From positions 905,593 to 938,390 of the forward strand of contig NZ_AP018316.1 in the NCBI RefSeq assembly GCF_002368115.1: a DNA stretch of 32,798 bases. Direction: 5' to 3'. The translations under genes were made by a program, and so were the position numbers. The DNA comes from Dolichospermum compactum NIES-806. Its GTDB lineage: Bacteria; Cyanobacteriota; Cyanobacteriia; Cyanobacteriales; Nostocaceae. The notes under the pieces were generated by a model, which saw only the letters and a program-made list of their open reading frames with translations, made no database searches and had not been told where the DNA came from. The first letter of the stretch is position 1, and each line of letters opens with the position of its first letter. This document shows positions 17,396-25,910 of this stretch, in pieces.

Positions 17396-17827
17396 ATTGA
17401 ACTGTTTATAATTTTACCAAGGTAAATTTTAACATCGTATAATCTCGCTAAGATACTTAGTTACATTTCTTAACTTAACTACTTGCACCACATCCTTAAA
17501 CTTGCTTTGCGCCTTTGCATGAGATTAAAAAAAGTCGTGCATATATCTGAAAATCTCTCTTCTTCTCTTCTCCCTTCGTGTCCTTCGTGCCTTCGTGGTT
17601 AAATAAAAATAAATAATCCTATACATCCTCAAATCCTGTAAATCCCGATTCAGACAAATTCCATGTTCCCTTCCATACTCAGCGAGCATTATCACCCGTC
17701 ACGATTGGAAATCTTCTTTAATGTCAGCCGATTTTCCACCAGAAACACATAAACTAGCGATTGGGTTATTAGTAAACTGTAAAGGTTAAACCCTGACGAC
17801 ATACACAAAATCAAGGACAAACCACGA
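17396..17827. other. Intergenic region between the NERD-helicase and eno
   Basis: 432 bp between divergent genes. At 17571-17600 there is a short repeat of CCTTCGTG-type units, and at about 17614-17650 AATCCTATACATCCT-like phrases that also occur near 160-190. Both are dispersed intergenic motifs seen in filamentous cyanobacteria. No RNA gene or clear promoter can be named. Confidence 0.45.
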
Positions 17828-19117
17828 ATGACTAAATTTCTAGACACCGCTATTGAAGCCATTGTCTCCCGCGAAATCCTCGACTCACGGGGAAGACCTA
17901 CACTAGAAGCGGAAGTACATTTAGCTGGTGGTGCAGTCGGACTCGCACAAGTTCCTAGCGGGGCTTCTACAGGCACATTTGAAGCCCATGAACTGCGGGA
18001 TGGGGATAAAAGCCGTTATGGTGGTAAAGGAGTCCTCACGGCGGTAAAAAACGCCAATGAGATATTAGCGCCCAAATTATTAGGGTTGGATGTCCTCAAC
18101 CAAGAATTGTTAGACCGGACAATGATTGCTACAGACGGTTCACCTAACAAATCTAATTTAGGCGCAAATGCCATTTTAGGTATTTCCTTAGCAGCAGCCA
18201 AAGCAGGTGCAGCAGCTTTAGATATTCCTCTCTATCGCTATTTGGGTGGTCCTTTGGCAAATTTATTGCCAGTCCCCTTAATGAATGTGATCAATGGTGG
18301 AGCGCACGCATCCAATAACGTAGACTTTCAAGAGTTTATGATTGTTCCTATCGGTGCGCCTTCTTTTAAAGAAGCATTACGTTGGGGTGCGGAAGTATTT
18401 GCCACTCTTAGCAAAGTGTTAGATGATAAAGGTTTGCTGACAGGTGTGGGTGATGAAGGTGGTTTTGCACCTAATCTAGAATCTAACCAAGTGGCTTTAG
18501 AATTGCTGGTAGCGGCGATTAAACAAGCTGGTTATAAGCCCGGTGAAGAAGTAGCTTTGGCTTTAGATGTGGCTGCTAGTGAATTTTACAAAAATGGACA
18601 ATATGTTTATGATGGTAAACCCCATAGTCCTGTTGAGTTTATTGATTATTTAGGTCAGTTGGTTGACCAATATCCGATTGTATCTATTGAAGATGGTTTA
18701 CATGAGGAAGATTGGCAAAGTTGGCAATTACTAACTCAGAAAATTGGCTCAAAGGTACAATTGGTGGGTGATGATTTATTTGTCACCAATGCAACCCGCT
18801 TACAAAAAGGCATTGAACAAAAAGCCGCTAACTCAATCTTGATTAAATTGAATCAAATCGGTTCTCTAACTGAAACTTTGGAAACCATTGATTTAGCCAC
18901 TCGCAACGGTTTCCGTTCAGTAATTAGCCATCGTTCCGGTGAAACTGAAGATACAACAATTGCTGATTTGGCTGTAGCTACCCGCGCCGGTCAAATTAAA
19001 ACCGGTTCTCTATGTCGTAGTGAACGGGTAGCAAAATACAATCGCTTACTGAGAATTGAAGATGAATTAGGCGATCGCGCTATCTATGCTGGTACTGTTG
19101 GTTTAGGTCCAAAATAG
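17828..19117 (+). CDS. eno: Enolase
   Basis: 429 residues, the standard length. Enolase converts 2-phosphoglycerate to phosphoenolpyruvate in the cytosol. Conserved features in order: SREILDSRGRPTLE near the N-terminus, PSGASTG with the mobile active-site serine, MNVINGGAHASN, GDEGGFAPN with a catalytic glutamate, the magnesium ligands in LALDVAASEFY, SIEDGL and VGDDLFVTN, the catalytic lysine in ILIKLNQIGS, and SHRSGETED. All key residues appear intact. It is convergent with argC, and a GGTGACA array begins at the last base of its stop codon. Confidence 0.98.
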   Translation: MTKFLDTAIEAIVSREILDSRGRPTLEAEVHLAGGAVGLAQVPSGASTGTFEAHELRDGDKSRYGGKGVLTAVKNANEILAPKLLGLDVLNQELLDRTMIATDGSPNKSNLGANAILGISLAAAKAGAAALDIPLYRYLGGPLANLLPVPLMNVINGGAHASNNVDFQEFMIVPIGAPSFKEALRWGAEVFATLSKVLDDKGLLTGVGDEGGFAPNLESNQVALELLVAAIKQAGYKPGEEVALALDVAASEFYKNGQYVYDGKPHSPVEFIDYLGQLVDQYPIVSIEDGLHEEDWQSWQLLTQKIGSKVQLVGDDLFVTNATRLQKGIEQKAANSILIKLNQIGSLTETLETIDLATRNGFRSVISHRSGETEDTTIADLAVATRAGQIKTGSLCRSERVAKYNRLLRIEDELGDRAIYAGTVGLGPK

Positions 19118-19151
19118 GTGACAGGTGACAGGTGACAGGTGACAGGTGACA
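19117..19151. repeat. Five exact GGTGACA heptamers starting in the eno stop codon
   Basis: GGTGACA x5 occupies 19117-19151. The first G is the third base of the eno TAG (19115-19117). Confidence 0.93.
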
Positions 19152-19188
19152 GTAAAAAAAAGGTAAGAAGTTTAATAAATATCTTTCT

Positions 19189-19209
19189 GTTCCCTGTTCC
19201 CTGTTCCCT
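19189..19209. repeat. Degenerate TTCCCTG repeat
   Basis: TTCCCTG, TTCCCCTG and TTCCC follow one another just downstream of the argC stop. The unit is the same as the 8707-8739 array. Confidence 0.75.
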
Positions 19210-19210
19210 T

Positions 19211-20269
19211 TTAAGGATAAAACCCAACTTTAGGTAATCCCAAGGTTTCATGCCAGCCTAGCATCAGGTTCATACATTGAATTGCTTGTCCGGCTTGACC
19301 TTTAATGAGGTTGTCAATGGCTGACATGACGATAACACGACCTGTGCGGGGGTCAACTTCTATGCCGATATAACAATTGTTACTGCCACACGCCCATTTT
19401 GTTTGGGGATAAGTGCCACTATTGCAGATTTTCACCCAAGGGGAATTGCGATAAAAAGCGCTGTAGATAGTAATCAGGTCATCACGGACTAAACCAGGAT
19501 CACGCATATTGGCGTACACAGTGGCTAAAATCCCCCGCACCATCGGGATGAGATGTGGTGTAAATTGGATTGTGACTGCATGGCCTGCCAAGTCGCTACA
19601 TATCTGCTCAATTTCTGGGGTGTGGCGGTGTCTACCGACGTTATAAGCACCCAGGGAGTTATCAGCTTCGGCTAACAACAGGTTAATTTTACCTTGTCTA
19701 CCGCCCCCAGATGTACCAGATTTGGCATCAATAATGGCTGTTTCGGGAACGATTAAACCTTGCTTTAAAAGTGGCGATAATGCCAGTAAACTGGCTGTAG
19801 GATAGCAACCGGGACAGCCAACTAGATTTGATTCAGCAATGCGATCGCGGTACAATTCTGGTAAACCATATACTGCTGTGGCGGCTATGGTGCGATCGCT
19901 TCTTTCTGTACCATACCAATCTGTATAAGTTTTCAAATCACCAAAGCGATAATCAGCACTCAGATCCAGGACTTTACAACCTTTTTCTATAAGTTGAGGA
20001 GCAATTTGGCAAGCTAATCCATTGGGTAAAGATAAAAATACCACTTCACAGCGACTAGCAATAACTTCCGGTTCTACCGCCTCAATGGGCAAATTCACTA
20101 TATTAGCGAAATGTGGGTACAGGTCAGCAAAGGATTTACCCGCGCTACTTTCACCACCTAAATAAACAATTTCCACTTCAGGATGATCCATCAGCAGTCG
20201 GACTAGCTGCACTCCGCCATACCCTGACGCGCCAACAATTCCAACTGGTACGCGTCTTAAATTTCCCAT
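19211..20269 (-). CDS. argC: N-acetyl-gamma-glutamyl-phosphate reductase
   Basis: 352 residues. Third step of arginine biosynthesis: NADPH-dependent reduction of N-acetylglutamyl-5-phosphate to the semialdehyde. The Rossmann motif GASGYGGVQLVRLL starts at residue 13. The catalytic cysteine C155 is in GCPGCYPTAS. SGTSGGGR and the histidine-rich NVGRHRHTPEIEQ loop follow, and the C-terminus GQAGQAIQCMNLMLG is typical of the type 1 family. The start ATG at 20269 gives a normal N-terminus. It is monocistronic and divergent from the R-M controller gene. Confidence 0.97.
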   Translation of the reverse strand: MGNLRRVPVGIVGASGYGGVQLVRLLMDHPEVEIVYLGGESSAGKSFADLYPHFANIVNLPIEAVEPEVIASRCEVVFLSLPNGLACQIAPQLIEKGCKVLDLSADYRFGDLKTYTDWYGTERSDRTIAATAVYGLPELYRDRIAESNLVGCPGCYPTASLLALSPLLKQGLIVPETAIIDAKSGTSGGGRQGKINLLLAEADNSLGAYNVGRHRHTPEIEQICSDLAGHAVTIQFTPHLIPMVRGILATVYANMRDPGLVRDDLITIYSAFYRNSPWVKICNSGTYPQTKWACGSNNCYIGIEVDPRTGRVIVMSAIDNLIKGQAGQAIQCMNLMLGWHETLGLPKVGFYP

Positions 20270-20429
20270 GACATTAAATCCTTATCCACTTTTAGTTATC
20301 TATTATCAGTCATCAGCAGTCAAGCTAGTAGCTAATTACTGATGACTTTATTATTGAACTTTCGCTGCATTGTATAGCAAAGAGTATCTTTTAGCGTACC
20401 TATAATCACAAATATCTTTAAAAAACAAT

Positions 20430-20444
20430 CACACTCATAGTGTG
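20430..20444 (+). promoter_or_regulatory. Putative C-box operator of the restriction-modification controller
   Basis: A perfect palindrome CACACT-CAT-AGTGTG lies about 37 bp before the controller start. Its ACTCATAGT core matches the ACT-nnn-AGT pattern of known C-protein operators. A weaker second half-site (AGTACCACT, 20454-20462) follows, as expected for paired boxes that give first activation and then repression. Assignment is by pattern and position. Confidence 0.6.
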
Positions 20445-20480
20445 TAGAAAATCAGTACCACTAAGGATTATGTTTTTTAT

Positions 20481-20702
20481 GTGACTGAAAATTCTCAACT
20501 TCAAAAGTTTGGCGAATACATTCGCACAATCAGAAAAGCACAAAATCTTTCCCAAGAACAGTTAGCAGAACTGTCAGGACTACATCGCAACTACATCGGT
20601 GGTGTTGAACGTGGTGAAAGAAATATTGCTTTGTTAAATATTATCCGTATTGCTCAGGCTCTGGGAATGTCACCCAGTGAATTATTAAAAGGTTTAGACT
20701 AA
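20481..20702 (+). CDS. XRE-type HTH controller protein of the R-M system
   Basis: 73 residues, a single helix-turn-helix domain: FGEYIRTIRKAQNLSQEQLAE, split here as FGEYIRTIRKAQ and LSQEQLAELSGLHRNYIG, then VERGERNIALLNI and ALGMSPSELL. Small XRE proteins directly before a type II endonuclease are C proteins: they delay endonuclease expression until methylation is established. The start is GTG at 20481, because the ATGs at 20470 and 20479 run at once into TGA. AAGGA at 20463-20467 is a somewhat distant ribosome site, and leaderless starts are known for C proteins. The next gene begins on the base after its stop. Confidence 0.88.
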   Translation: MTENSQLQKFGEYIRTIRKAQNLSQEQLAELSGLHRNYIGGVERGERNIALLNIIRIAQALGMSPSELLKGLD

Positions 20703-21533
20703 ATGGTATTTCCTTATGCCAGTATTCCAGTTGAAAAATGGGCAGATAAAACAAAAGAACTGATAGAAGAACATCCTCTCAAGCCAAATGTTATTAGAGA
20801 GGTTGCTTTAAAGAGTTGGCAGCTTTTATGGCAAACAAAAATAGGAGAGGAAGACACATATTTGAGCCTGGCAGAAATTGATCCACCAGCTATTATGGTG
20901 GGTTATTTTTTTGAAAAACTCTTTGCCAAAGAATTGCAAAAGCGTTATCCAGAGGAATGGAGAGGAACACAAAGTAAAGATGAAAAAGATATTGTTTATC
21001 TAAAGGATACAAGATATTCAATAGAGATAAAAACTTCTGGTCAGCTTGGCACAAAAATTTTTGGAAATCGCAGCTATGGTCAAAAAGCAAAAGATGAAAA
21101 TAATGGGGAGCTTACTAAAAAAGAAAAGTCTGGTTATTATATTACAGCTAATTTCTACCAGCAGAGTTTAACATTATTAAGATTTGGTTGGATAGACCAT
21201 GAAGATTGGAATGCACAAAAATCAGCAACAGGTCAGGCATCTGGTTTAGATCAAAAAGTCTATGAGCATAAACTTTTTACAATAACAGGAGAATATATTT
21301 TAGATTCTCCTGTTAATTTATTATGTAAAGTTGGTGATGTAATTGCGAATGAGATGAATAAGGAAGGAATCAAAATTATTCAGGAATTAAGTGATTATCA
21401 AGGTAATAATCAAACTGTTAAAAAAGCCAAAGCGCAGGAAAAATATCACAATATACTTAAATTGAATTCGGGGATTGAAAAATTTGCGCTGGGTAAAAAC
21501 ATAATAAATAGTGTTTGGTGGTGGTTAACTTAA
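20703..21533 (+). CDS. Type II restriction endonuclease, ScaI-like
   Basis: 276 residues. It resembles the ScaI restriction endonuclease family, whose prototype cuts AGTACT to blunt ends. A PD-(D/E)xK-like centre is visible as D96 in KDIVYLKD and E108-I-K110 in YSIEIKTSGQ, with E71 as a possible further acid. The family call is from memory of the fold context and is moderately sure. The nuclease role is well supported by the adjacent C protein (0-bp gap) and convergent DNA methylase. AGTACT appears to be absent from this whole window, which fits that specificity. Its AT-richness differs from neighbouring argC and ribBA, suggesting transfer. Confidence 0.78.
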   Translation: MVFPYASIPVEKWADKTKELIEEHPLKPNVIREVALKSWQLLWQTKIGEEDTYLSLAEIDPPAIMVGYFFEKLFAKELQKRYPEEWRGTQSKDEKDIVYLKDTRYSIEIKTSGQLGTKIFGNRSYGQKAKDENNGELTKKEKSGYYITANFYQQSLTLLRFGWIDHEDWNAQKSATGQASGLDQKVYEHKLFTITGEYILDSPVNLLCKVGDVIANEMNKEGIKIIQELSDYQGNNQTVKKAKAQEKYHNILKLNSGIEKFALGKNIINSVWWWLT

Positions 21534-21549
21534 AAATACAAAAATACCT

Positions 21550-22401
21550 TTATAGAAATAAAGACATTTGTTCTACTTGACAACTTTGTTCTTTCAAAAA
21601 AGTTTCAATTCTATTAGCAGCAATATCACAATAATCTTGACGAATTTCAAAACCAATTACTAACCGATTTAAATTTAAAGCTACCATAGCAGTAGTACCC
21701 GAACCCAGAAATGGATCTAGGACAATTTGATTTTGATTTGAAGATGCTTGAATTATTCTTTGAATGACAGAAGATGGAAACTGTGCTGGGTGTGGTGTTC
21801 TTTCTTTTGAAGATCGGTTTTGTCCAGAAGTTACTTTCGGAAATTCCCAAACATCAGTGGGATTTTTACCTAAAGGATTAACCCTGATTTTACCATTCTT
21901 TTTTTGATTGGGATATTTAACATTAGGATCACGAATATCGTCAAGATTAAAAGTATAAGCTTCTGAATTTTTCACATACCACAAAAATTTTTCATTTCTA
22001 GGTGAAAAGAACTTACTTCCAGCAACACCAGCACCATAATTCCAAACAATTTCCTGAATTAAATAAAAAGGAATTTTATCCCAAAGCAAATAGGAAATAG
22101 GAATTGCTTTAGCACGATTTTTAATGGATAAATAACCTAAATTTAGCCAAAAAGCTCCATCACATAAAGTCAGACGATAAACTTCTGTTATCCATTTTTC
22201 ACACCAATTTATATAATCGTCCAATGGTAATAAATTTTCATATTCCTTGCCAATATTATACGGCGGACTTGTGACAGTTAAATTAATTGATTCATCTGGT
22301 AAAATTTTCATTGCCTCTAAACAATCTAAATTGTAAATGAGACAATTAGACGCTTGAAAGTAGGGTTTACCTAGTAATTTACTTATATCATGGAAATTCA
22401 T
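21550..22401 (-). CDS. Type II DNA methyltransferase, beta class (N4-cytosine type)
   Basis: 283 residues. Catalytic motif IV is TSPPY (44-48) and comes before the SAM-binding motif I DPFLGSGTT (229-237), the order of beta-class amino-methyltransferases. S-P-P-Y favours N4-cytosine methylation. TPHPAQFPSSVIQRII is the usual helix before motif I. It protects the host against the convergent endonuclease whose stop lies only 16 bp away. If the endonuclease is ScaI-like, the target is the C of AGTACT (inference). The start ATG is at the complement of 22399-22401. The protein contains no obvious lesions. Confidence 0.9.
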   Translation of the reverse strand: MNFHDISKLLGKPYFQASNCLIYNLDCLEAMKILPDESINLTVTSPPYNIGKEYENLLPLDDYINWCEKWITEVYRLTLCDGAFWLNLGYLSIKNRAKAIPISYLLWDKIPFYLIQEIVWNYGAGVAGSKFFSPRNEKFLWYVKNSEAYTFNLDDIRDPNVKYPNQKKNGKIRVNPLGKNPTDVWEFPKVTSGQNRSSKERTPHPAQFPSSVIQRIIQASSNQNQIVLDPFLGSGTTAMVALNLNRLVIGFEIRQDYCDIAANRIETFLKEQSCQVEQMSLFL

Positions 22402-22544
22402 AGCTTAATAATCTGTATATACGGGACTCTAAACTATTAATAGTATATATGAACTATTTTACTGTCAAGTAACAGTTTAAGTAGGTGAACGGAAAAAAAC
22501 CGAAATATGTAACGAAAAGTAAAATCGCCCAAACCCTCTTCACC

Positions 22545-22572
22545 CTTGCCTCTTACCTCTTGCCTCTTGCCT
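22545..22572. repeat. Four CTTGCCT heptamers
   Basis: Units CTTGCCT, CTTACCT, CTTGCCT and CTTGCCT lie between the methylase and ribBA. This is the reverse complement of the AGGCAAG unit at 8654-8681. Confidence 0.88.
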
Positions 22573-22700
22573 TGTCATAACGACTATTTTCAATGCTAAC
22601 CTACTTAGTTATCTCACAAAATCCCTAATTCCCATAAACAAGCTACAATTTACAATAAGAAATTGTTAAAAAACTTTACGTTGATAGCTGGAAATTTTCT

Positions 22701-24374
22701 GTGTCACAGTCTAATATTACCCAAACCTTTAAATTTGATTCTATTGATGCCGCTTTGGCCGATCTCAAAGCAGGTCGTATCATTGTTGTCGTAGATGACG
22801 AAAATCGAGAAAATGAAGGCGATTTAATTTGCGCCGCCCAATTTGCCACCCCGGACATGATCAACTTTATGGCTGTAGAAGCCAGAGGACTGATTTGTTT
22901 GGCAATGACAGGCGATCGCCTCGATGAACTAGACTTACCATTAATGGTCAGCACACTCACGGATACTAACCAAACCGCCTTTACAGTTAGTATTGATGCC
23001 GGACCCCATTTAGGCGTTAGTACCGGCATTTCCGCCGAAGACCGCGCCCGCACGATCCAAGTCGCCCTCAACCCAGGCACCAAACCGGAAGAATTACGCC
23101 GTCCAGGTCATATTTTTCCCCTGCGGGCTAGACCGGGAGGTGTACTCAAACGGGCGGGACATACAGAAGCCGCTGTAGACCTATCCCGACTAGCGGGACT
23201 GTATCCAGCCGGGGTAATTTGTGAAATTCAAAACCCCGATGGTTCAATGGCGCGATTAAATCAGTTAGTCGAATATGCCAAAAATCATCACCTAAAAATT
23301 ATTAGCATTGCTGATTTAATCAGTTATCGTCTCCAAAACGATCGCCTGATATATCGAGAAATCGTTACCAAACTACCCAGCGAGTTCGGTCAATTTGATA
23401 TTTACGGCTACCGTCACACCCTAGATAGGACAGAACACGTCGCCATTGTCAAGGGAGATCCAGCAAATTTCCGAGATGAAGCCGTAATGGTGCGAATGCA
23501 CTCGGAATGTTTAACAGGAGATGCTTTAGGATCTTTGCGTTGCGACTGTCGGATGCAATTGCAAGCCGCATTAAAAATGATTGAGGATGCGGGTCAAGGT
23601 GTCGTTGTTTACCTGCGTCAAGAAGGGCGGGGCATAGGCTTAGTTAACAAGCTAAAAGCCTATTCTTTACAAGATATGGGCTTAGATACCGTCGAAGCCA
23701 ATGAGCGTTTAGGGTTTCCCGCTGATTTGCGTGATTATGGCATGGGAGCGCAAATGCTCATGGATTTGGGCATCAAAAAAATCCGTCTTATTACCAATAA
23801 TCCCCGAAAAATTGCTGGTGTCAAAGGTTATGGCTTAGAAGTAGTAGATCGTGTTCCCCTCTTAATTGAGTCTAATGATTTTAACTCCTATTATCTAGCT
23901 ACCAAAGCCAAGAAATTGGGGCATATGTTGTTACAAACTTATCTAGTCACAGTAGCAATACATTGGCAAGATGAACCAGAATCAGTCACCGAACGCTATG
24001 AACGACTAGAGAAAATACGGCATTTATCAAAAAATCAGCATTTATTATTACAGGAAGAAGCCCGTCCCTTGGGCATCGCTTTATTTGATCAACCATCTTT
24101 AACTGTACATCTGGGTTTTGACCAAGCGAATATTGCTGAATCCAATTGGTATCAACAAAAAGGTCATCCTTACCTGCAAGCAATTTGCCAGATCTTAGAT
24201 GAAATCGCCACTTTACCCTACATTCAGAAAATGGAATTTCTGATTGCAACAGGTAGCGATCCTTTGAGTAATTTGCAAGTACAATTAGACAGGCAAACCT
24301 TCTCTGATGGTGTCCTCCCTTCATCTTTACAAGATAACTTGCACACACAGCACATTTACAGTTTTAGTAAGTAA
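22701..24374 (+). CDS. ribBA: Bifunctional 3,4-DHBP synthase / GTP cyclohydrolase II
   Basis: 557 residues, starting at GTG. Both entry enzymes of riboflavin synthesis are fused. The RibB part (1-205) has VDDENRENEGDL (31-42), RPGHIFPL (134-141) and HTEAAVDLSRLAG. The RibA part (about 212-400) has the zinc cysteines C270, C281 and C283 in SECLTGDALGSLRCDC, then RQEGRGIGL and the substrate-recognition stretch LRDYGMGAQML. About 150 further residues follow the GCHII core and lack a recognised motif. Similar extensions occur in cyanobacterial RibBA. It is monocistronic. I see no FMN riboswitch in the 299 bp upstream. Confidence 0.95.
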   Translation: MSQSNITQTFKFDSIDAALADLKAGRIIVVVDDENRENEGDLICAAQFATPDMINFMAVEARGLICLAMTGDRLDELDLPLMVSTLTDTNQTAFTVSIDAGPHLGVSTGISAEDRARTIQVALNPGTKPEELRRPGHIFPLRARPGGVLKRAGHTEAAVDLSRLAGLYPAGVICEIQNPDGSMARLNQLVEYAKNHHLKIISIADLISYRLQNDRLIYREIVTKLPSEFGQFDIYGYRHTLDRTEHVAIVKGDPANFRDEAVMVRMHSECLTGDALGSLRCDCRMQLQAALKMIEDAGQGVVVYLRQEGRGIGLVNKLKAYSLQDMGLDTVEANERLGFPADLRDYGMGAQMLMDLGIKKIRLITNNPRKIAGVKGYGLEVVDRVPLLIESNDFNSYYLATKAKKLGHMLLQTYLVTVAIHWQDEPESVTERYERLEKIRHLSKNQHLLLQEEARPLGIALFDQPSLTVHLGFDQANIAESNWYQQKGHPYLQAICQILDEIATLPYIQKMEFLIATGSDPLSNLQVQLDRQTFSDGVLPSSLQDNLHTQHIYSFSK

Positions 24375-24572
24375 AATTTCCTGAATTTACACACATTGAT
24401 AATAGCTTTAGTTTTATAACTAGAGCTATTTATTCATTATTTATGTATGCTTGAACAACCCCACAAATAAAAGTTGCTATCAACTAGACATTAGCACAGT
24501 ACAAAAAGTATAATTTTTACTATTTATAATAATTTGTGGGTTATAGACGGATAACCAACTAAGAATAAAGTC

Positions 24573-25910
24573 ATGCTTGTAGAATTTAGTGTAGAAAATT
24601 ATCGTTCAATCCAGGAAAAGCAAACATTGAGTATGGTAGCTGCTGATAATGAAACTATGATAGATAGTAATACTTTTTCTGTACCTAATAATGATGATTT
24701 ACGCTTAGTTACAAGTGCTGCTATTTATGGTCCAAATGCTTCTGGTAAAAGTAATTTACTCAAAGCTATACAAGTTCTGAAAAATCTTGTAATTAACTCA
24801 GCTAGTAGAATGCAAACTGGTGATAAATTACCTATTGAACCATTTAGATTAAATAGTGAATCAGCAAAAAAGCCTAGTAGTTTTGAAGTGATTTTTATTC
24901 ATGATGATATTCGTTATGAATATGGAGTTTCTTTAAATCGAGAACGAGTATTTGAAGAGTGGTTAATTGCTTATCCAAATGAAATTCAACAAAACTGGTT
25001 TTCTCGTGAATATCTACCAGATAATCCAGAACTACAAACAGATGAAGGTTATAAATGGTCTTTTGGTAAAGGATTAAAAGGGGAAAAAAAGCGTATTCAA
25101 AGATTTGTTCGTTCTAATTCTTTATTTATATCTCATGCTGCACAAAATAATCATCCTCAGTTAACAGAGGTATTTGATTTTTTTCAAAATGAAATAAATA
25201 TTCCTATTTACAATCATGCTAATATAGAATTTACTTTAAGCCGATTTGACGAAGATGATAATTTTCCCTTTTTAGTAGCTAAATTACTTAGTGAAGCAGA
25301 TATTGATATTTCAGGTATCAAAATTGATAAAAAACCCATATCTGAAGAAATAAATTCTTTCTATAAAGAATTTTTTAAACAAAAAATTGAACAAAATGAA
25401 AGAGGAAATATAACTATTGATGAAATTAATAAAATAGATGTCATAACTATTCATAAAATGAATGACTCTCATCAAGAAGTAGAATTTGATTTATTAGATG
25501 AATCTGATGGTACACAACGTTTATTTGAAATAGCTGGATACTGGCTATATGTATTACAATATGGAGAAGTAATATTCATAGATGAACTAGACAGAAGTTT
25601 ACATCCAGTTCTTTCTAAAGCATTACTGAAAATGTTTAATGATCCAGAAATCAACAAAAACAATGCTCAATTAATATTTACAACTCATGATACTACACTT
25701 TTAGATAGTGAACTATTCAGACCTGACCAAATATGGTTTACTGAAAAAGATAACAGCATGACTAAACTATATTCATTGTTTGACTTTCGACCTCGTGAAA
25801 ATGAATCTTTACAAAAAGGTTATCTATTAGGTCGCTATGGTGCTATTCCTTTTATTAATGGGTTCAAGGGAGGGAGTGAAAAAGATGAGAAAGGGAAAAT
25901 CGACAAATAA
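24573..25910 (+). CDS. rloA: RloA/AbiLi-like AAA ATPase
   Basis: 445 residues. An ABC/SMC-like ATPase of the RloA (AAA_15/AAA_21) group. The N-terminal strand MLVEFSVENYRSI is typical. Walker A GPNASGKSN is at 53-61. A signature-like LDESDGTQRLFEIAG precedes Walker B VIFIDELDRSLHP (catalytic E338), and the switch histidine H372 is in FTTHDT. It is paired with RloB, whose start lies 26 bases inside this gene's 3' end. RloA/RloB correspond to AbiLi/AbiLii, an abortive phage infection pair from Lactococcus. Function in this host is inferred. AT-rich and free of HIP1 sites, it fits horizontal acquisition. Confidence 0.85.
   Translation: MLVEFSVENYRSIQEKQTLSMVAADNETMIDSNTFSVPNNDDLRLVTSAAIYGPNASGKSNLLKAIQVLKNLVINSASRMQTGDKLPIEPFRLNSESAKKPSSFEVIFIHDDIRYEYGVSLNRERVFEEWLIAYPNEIQQNWFSREYLPDNPELQTDEGYKWSFGKGLKGEKKRIQRFVRSNSLFISHAAQNNHPQLTEVFDFFQNEINIPIYNHANIEFTLSRFDEDDNFPFLVAKLLSEADIDISGIKIDKKPISEEINSFYKEFFKQKIEQNERGNITIDEINKIDVITIHKMNDSHQEVEFDLLDESDGTQRLFEIAGYWLYVLQYGEVIFIDELDRSLHPVLSKALLKMFNDPEINKNNAQLIFTTHDTTLLDSELFRPDQIWFTEKDNSMTKLYSLFDFRPRENESLQKGYLLGRYGAIPFINGFKGGSEKDEKGKIDK

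Noticed and set aside
17692..17976. 94-residue reverse-strand open frame across the eno start
   Set aside because: Antisense shadow of the conserved enolase N-terminus.
22402..22700. FMN riboswitch upstream of ribBA
   Set aside because: None of the conserved RFN-element blocks is visible; only a heptamer array and AT-rich sequence are present.
22676..23083. 135-residue reverse-strand open frame
   Set aside because: Antisense shadow of ribBA.
25837..25884. Upstream start for rloB
   Set aside because: The added residues lie within rloA in another frame. The ATG at 25885 has a strong ribosome-binding site and matches the family start better.
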